A DNA stretch of 64,000 nucleotides from positions 28,540,001 through 28,604,000 of the forward strand of contig NC_080568.1 of assembly GCF_030253575.1 (NCBI RefSeq). Reading direction: 5' to 3'. This stretch comes from Rhododendron vialii (Eukaryota; Streptophyta; Magnoliopsida; Ericales; Ericaceae). Position numbers and translations under genes: made by a program. Shown piece after piece: positions 59,501-64,000 of this stretch. The notes below the pieces were generated by a model. That model was not told the origin of the DNA. It worked only from the letters and a program-made list of their open reading frames with translations, and did not search any database. The first letter of the stretch is position 1; each line of letters begins with the position of its first letter.

Positions 59501-62500
59501 AAATCAAAATTAAAAGTTCTGTTCATACCCTATGGGCTATGGCTATTAGACCTCCAAACAGTGCAAGAAAAGGATTGGCAAATCAAATGCATATCTAATA
59601 TGCAACTTTATTTTCAACCATGGATAATTTTGTCACTTCCATGCACCAGATATGATTCAATTGTAATCCTCTACATGCAATATATATTTCTGGTACTTTC
59701 ATGCATCAGGATCGTTCCAATTTGAAAGACAGAATAGTTCGAATGAACAAAATCACTCGGAAAAGATATACCAAATGCTCTCTAGAATATCCTGAAAGTT
59801 TATAACAAAGAGGCATAACCTACTGGAAACGGTGGAGAAACAATACTAATACTAACAATGTATACTTATTTTAACTTTATCTACATGGTACTTGCTTTTC
59901 ACAAAAGCACATAAAATATGGATACCTTGTCGCGGACTGGAGAGCATCAAAACTGGACATACGCCTCAGATTCGCTGAAAACAAGGAAATAGAGTTCAGC
60001 AGGCCATCATGTGTCTAATATCATCTCAAAATTTGAAGAAAAAATCTACTGTGTGACTCCAGTAAAAGCAAAAAATTAATTTAAAATCCAAGCATCATAT
60101 GCAGATAGCCCCTTTCTGATAGAAAGTAAAATACATGTTCAAATGGCCTAAACTGTACACTGAGAGACAAAGCGCCATGTTATACAATTGGTCACAAGGA
60201 AGAAGAACCAACGCACTTCATAGCAAACAAAGGAAAGGAATAGACTGATGACAGGCATTTCACATGGAAAAAAGTAACAAAATGATAATCAAGCATATTG
60301 TTCCAATCATCTTGTAGAATCTCCAAATACACTTGGATGGCCACATTGTAAATCCGTGTGATATATTATACCATACCATTTTTACGATATTAAGACTCAG
60401 AATATATTGAAATGCACGTAATGACCAAGGCCCGTAGGCGGATGAATCCAGATCATTGGTGATGATGTAGTACAGAGAAACTGCTACTCACATGCACTAT
60501 ATGACATACAAACAGAGCCTCTAACACTGACCTCTATCTTTCCGTTGTGTCGAAACACCTCCAATTGCCGTAAAAATATCCGGCGTAAATATATACACAC
60601 CACAATTTATTCGATCACTTACCTGCAACACATACCATTATAGACTAAGAAACGAAGACAAAAGCAAAGACAACAAAAAAATGTAGCTGAATCCTGATCT
60701 TATGCATACAAAGGTTTCTGGTTTCTCTGTGTAATGCAAGAGTTCATTTGTAACTGGATCAGCCACCAGTTCCCCAAACTGGCTGGCTGACTCTGCAGAA
60801 ACCTGCACGCAAAACAAAACCAAAGGGACACAAATGAGGAAGACATAAATCAGGAAGAACAACTTCTTGAGAGGAATAAAAAATATTGTTATTGCAGCTT
60901 ATGCTTATCCAGAGAGCCTATACATCTGTTTAGAGACCTTAATTACTAGGATCGTTCCCATTCCCCCATATCTTCTATGAGCCTCTGCAAAAGTGCAAGG
61001 CAACAGGGAATAATAAAATTTCTGAATGAAAGGGTACCGTGAGAAATCAGAAAACAAAAATACACAACCAGCAAAACTTGTGGGCAAAACAAGATAAATT
61101 ACCAAGCATCGCAGGCAATGGAAAACTGCAGCAAACATCACAATTTAGTAGGAAGATATGCGACTGCCATGCACATATGTAACTATATTAGCTCCGGTAG
61201 CAAAGAACCAATAAGACTTGATAGATAATGATCGGAAACAACTGGTATATTTGCTTTTTTATGCTGAATTAACAAGCTATCAATACTGCTAGAGAACAGT
61301 ACGCTCAACAATCACAAAAGTAAGAGGTGAAGCTTTCGCGGAAGTATATAGCAAAAGATAAAAACCGGGTTGTCTTCCAATATCAAATCTCTGAAGTTAT
61401 AGAGCCCGCCAGCTGAGCCGTGTGGTTTGTCCTCTCTCAAGTACCTAATGGCATTATCGACAAGAAAGAATACTGAGAACCCAGATTCAACAAACATGTT
61501 GAAGTAAAAAACATACTTTCATAACTAAGAAGAAATGGGGAAAAAAAATCAGTAAAAGGGAATAAGTTACCTGACGGGAACTTTGAGCTCATTAGATATT
61601 GAGGAGACGTACAATGCGAATTCACGCTCCTCATAGAAGCCAACGAGATAGATCTGTGCTAGGTTTGGGATCTATAATGGAAACAATCACAACAAATCAA
61701 CAATATGTTGTGGTCCAATAAGCTCGAAGTATATTGGGCATTTTATAAAGCATTGGCATCTCAAATTCAATCACTTGGTATATCCACTAGCCAAGAAGTA
61801 AACAGTACGTAGTATGAGAAAACCAACTTTTTGTCTATGAATTCAAATCTTTATGTACCTTTTTACAAGCAGATATTGGATGGTGCACCATAGGCTGGCC
61901 GGCCAATGGAAAAAGTGGCTTTGGAATATTTAAAGATAATGGCCTGAACCGGGTACCTGCAAATGCGCGCGCACACTTACAGACATTAAAAAAATTTAAG
62001 CTACACCTCAAAAGAGCCTCATTACTCATTCAAGAAGCAAAGTTTTGCAAAAAAAACAGTGTGAAATTGAGAAATCAAAGTAAATGTCACGAAATTATAA
62101 ACCAACATGCCCGTATTCTGTGTTCTTTAATAACATTTATGTACATCCATTGAAATAGTAGGATATACAAGAAATCAGTCTTCCAATTGGGAATACAATC
62201 AAGTTTAGTCCTTAACTAAAATAAATTTACCTTGGTCTCCAATAATTTTTCTTAATTGCTTCATAAAACAGAACAAAATACTCCTAAAAGTAATGTAGGT
62301 GTTCCAATTACTTTTAAAAAATGACAAAACAGTTTACACAATCCATTATGCATGGAAGGTTCACTTTTCTCAATAAAAACCTAATATTTATCAGCTCGAC
62401 CCTCGTACACCAACATGATTTAGTGAAATTGCCTCTCATGATTCAGAAACCCATATACACACGGAAATCAGAAAAATAAGAAAACGATCTCCATAAAACT

Positions 62501-62644
62501 GAAAGAGCAAGATTAAGCAATAGTAATCACAATTCAAATCAGATAATCAACCAAAATTCGATACTGACAAGGTTTTAATTCCATACCTTTGGTCGGTCCA
62601 CCCACCATTATCACAGCAACCACTCTTTCCTCCGAGCTTCCCAT
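56557..62644 (-). CDS. KJC1: KONJAC1/2-like GDP-mannose pyrophosphorylase-like protein (GMPPA type)
   Basis: Fifteen minus-strand exons close in phase to 415 residues, the length I recall for Arabidopsis KONJAC proteins: 62587-62644, 61859-61956, 61571-61671, 61366-61444, 61103-61163, 60938-60984, 60710-60802, 60532-60622, 59926-59974, 58414-58530, 58182-58329, 57469-57561, 57324-57392, 56765-56807, 56557-56657. The N-terminal nucleotidyltransferase-like domain has [55 protein letters not shown] and [20 protein letters not shown]. The C-terminal half is a left-handed beta-helix ([38 protein letters not shown]). KONJAC proteins bind and stimulate the catalytic enzyme VTC1 to make GDP-mannose for glucomannan. 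Whether it is KJC1 or KJC2 cannot be decided. A variable piece lies at [20 protein letters not shown] (exons 8-9). Confidence 0.95.
58853..59003. repeat. Tandem duplication of about 77 bases in intron 9 of the KONJAC-like gene
   Basis: CCACTCAAAGNTCGAG followed by CTAGGCAAGGATACACACAA and ATCCATAAATTC occurs twice, at 58856 and 58933, with a few substitutions. Confidence 0.75.
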
Positions 62645-63597
62645 TGTCCAATGTAAGATTTCTACAAATGAGTTCAACACCCTCCGAAATTGTAATAACT
62701 CTCGATTCTTCTTCTTCAATTCAAGTGATACGAAGAAACGAACATGGTATATACTAGTTGATAATTGATGCGGTTGCTTCGTCCATTTCTCGATGGGAGA
62801 GGTGAATTATTTGAGATACGGATAAAGTTGACAGCTACGAATCAGAGAGGGGGATGGCACGGCTGAACAGAGCAGTATCAAGTGGAGCAAAAAGAGTATA
62901 GAATATAATTATGTGCGTGAGAGATTCCGGAAACGGTAATGTAGAGATACAGTGAAGTGTCGGTGCACACAGAGAGAGAGAGAGGGGGGTGGGGGGGAAC
63001 CACCACTCGCCTTGCGATAAGTTCGAAAGGGGGCCAAATGGTAACGAAGCTTCCACCTCTGCATTCACCAGCGCTCTCTCTCTCTCCCTCCCTCTCTCTC
63101 CGCGGATGTCTGTCGTTTCTCTCTCTAGAACTTCGTCGTTATTGGGGTTGGGGGCTTTCCGGTGGGCCTGCAGGTGGGGACAGGATATTGTGTGGCCAAC
63201 TTTTCCTAAGAGAAGTAAACATACAAAAATTCTATAACCACGTCCCAAATCACACCCAAATACACACTCTCTCACAAAACAAAAGGGTTCCGCAGTGTAT
63301 GTGAATGATCGGAGAAAGATAAAAATAAAAAGAAAAAAAATAATTAGAGATAGGTGTAATAAGTGGATTTTATAGTAGGGTAATAATTTAGAGTCCAAAT
63401 CCTAAAAACGCAACTAAACAAGCCCGGATTTTTGCATTTCAGTGGGAGCTGGGGCAAATAACCCAACTCGTGGAGAGGTTTTTTTGGAATTGCATAAATA
63501 TGGAATGGAGGAAAAGAAATATTTCCCATACATGAAACGCACCGATCGAAATTTTCCATACATGAAATGGAGGAAAATAAATTTCCAAACAGAAATC
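62645..63597. other. Upstream region of the KONJAC-like gene
   Basis: Promoter and leader should lie here. On the minus strand a TATATACC motif lies near 62745-62755. GA/CT-rich tracts at 62968-62987 and 63070-63125. No convincing second gene. Confidence 0.4.
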
Positions 63598-63945
63598 CTA
63601 TTGGTACCGATGGTACCATAGGGAAAATGCACCGACGGCCACCGGACGGCCGATCCGAGCCGTCCAAAAATTTTAAAAAATAAAACTGAGTGGCCATACG
63701 CGAGAATGAATGGCATCCGAGATGTGTAGGGTACTTAATCCGAGCACCCCTTTTTCGTGTATATATGTATATACGTGTATATACATGAAAAAGGGGTGCT
63801 CGGATCAAGTACCTTACACACCTCGGATGCCATTCATTCTTGCCCGCGCCCACTCGGTTTTATTTTTTAAAATTTTTGGACGGCTCGGATCGGCCGTCTG
63901 GTGGCCGTCGGTGCATTTTCCCCATGGTACCATCGATACCAATAG
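63598..63945. mobile_element. Near-perfect palindromic foldback element, arms about 170 bases
   Basis: The left arm from 63598 (CTATTGGTACCGATGGTACC, then GGGAAAATGCACCGACGGCC) is repeated inverted ending at 63945, through GGACGGCCGATCCGAGCCGT, CCAAAAATTTTAAAAAATAA, GAATGAATGGCATCCGAG and CGAGCACCCCTTTTTC. The arms meet near 63770 with almost no loop, in a TATATGTATATACGTG centre. Differences between arms are few. Confidence 0.85.
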
Positions 63946-64000
63946 CAGCACTCATTTCCAAAACATGGAGTTGGTTTGTAATCGAATCTGGGTTTGAGCC

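Noticed and set aside
62835-63398. 187-residue open frame on the minus strand upstream of the KONJAC-like gene
   Set aside because: Low-complexity, crosses CT/GA tracts, no recognisable family. It lies where the promoter should be.
63344-63853. 169-residue open frame near the right end
   Set aside because: It reads through one arm of the palindrome, and a mirror-image frame occurs in the other arm. Not a gene.

Overview
This is a window of nuclear plant DNA, almost certainly from a eudicot. The genes have many short introns (GT-AG, plus one probable GC-AG) inside AT-rich sequence. There are TATA boxes, CT/GA-rich 5' leaders, plant-only families (TORTIFOLIA1-like, type-A response regulator, KONJAC-type GMPP-like protein) and many plant SINEs, MITEs and foldback elements. 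I cannot name the species; an asterid such as one of the Ericales is only a guess.

Seven coding loci could be followed by hand, exon by exon, with phases that close. (1) 10-432 minus: first exon of a TORTIFOLIA1/SPIRAL2-like microtubule-binding HEAT protein, running off the left edge. (2) 13899-16540 plus: nine exons joining an HMG-box to a transposon-type domain and a Ulp1/C48 protease domain, carrying an in-frame TGA and an altered catalytic His. (3) 25029-26655 plus: protein with a C-terminal CNOT4-type RING. (4) 37041-39928 minus: type-A cytokinin response regulator, 5 exons. (5) 43547-49232 plus: arginine/serine-rich protein, 6 exons, probably linked to splicing. (6) 50805-54839 minus: APC8/CDC23 of the anaphase-promoting complex, 4 exons, 584 aa. 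(7) 56557-62644 minus: KONJAC1/2-like GDP-mannose pyrophosphorylase-like protein, 15 exons, 415 aa. In addition, 17275-17607 minus is a truncated piece of the proteasome lid gene RPN9, and 27734-27922 minus is a Ty3/Gypsy reverse-transcriptase relic.

Layout: 0.7-13.9 kb is repeat-rich (MITE and foldback elements, a CATAAC-motif array, a ~0.5 kb tandem repeat, SINE pieces) and includes the putative 5' leader intron of the HMG-Ulp1 locus. 17.6-24.8 kb is non-coding apart from a GC-rich possible first exon near 22.5 kb, with a SINE flanked by perfect target-site duplications. 26.7-37 kb is a long gene-poor stretch. From 37 kb to the right end the window is gene-rich, with elements sitting in introns and between genes: Stowaway in the response-regulator intron 1, two DNA elements in intron 2 of the RS gene, a SINE in APC8 intron 2. 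The last 350 bases or so are a nearly perfect giant palindrome.

The genes are unrelated housekeeping or signalling genes and do not form a pathway or cluster. The most unusual item is the HMG-box/Ulp1 locus, which looks like a transposon-derived or host-fused gene caught in decay. All function calls rest on remembered family motifs; no database search was run.
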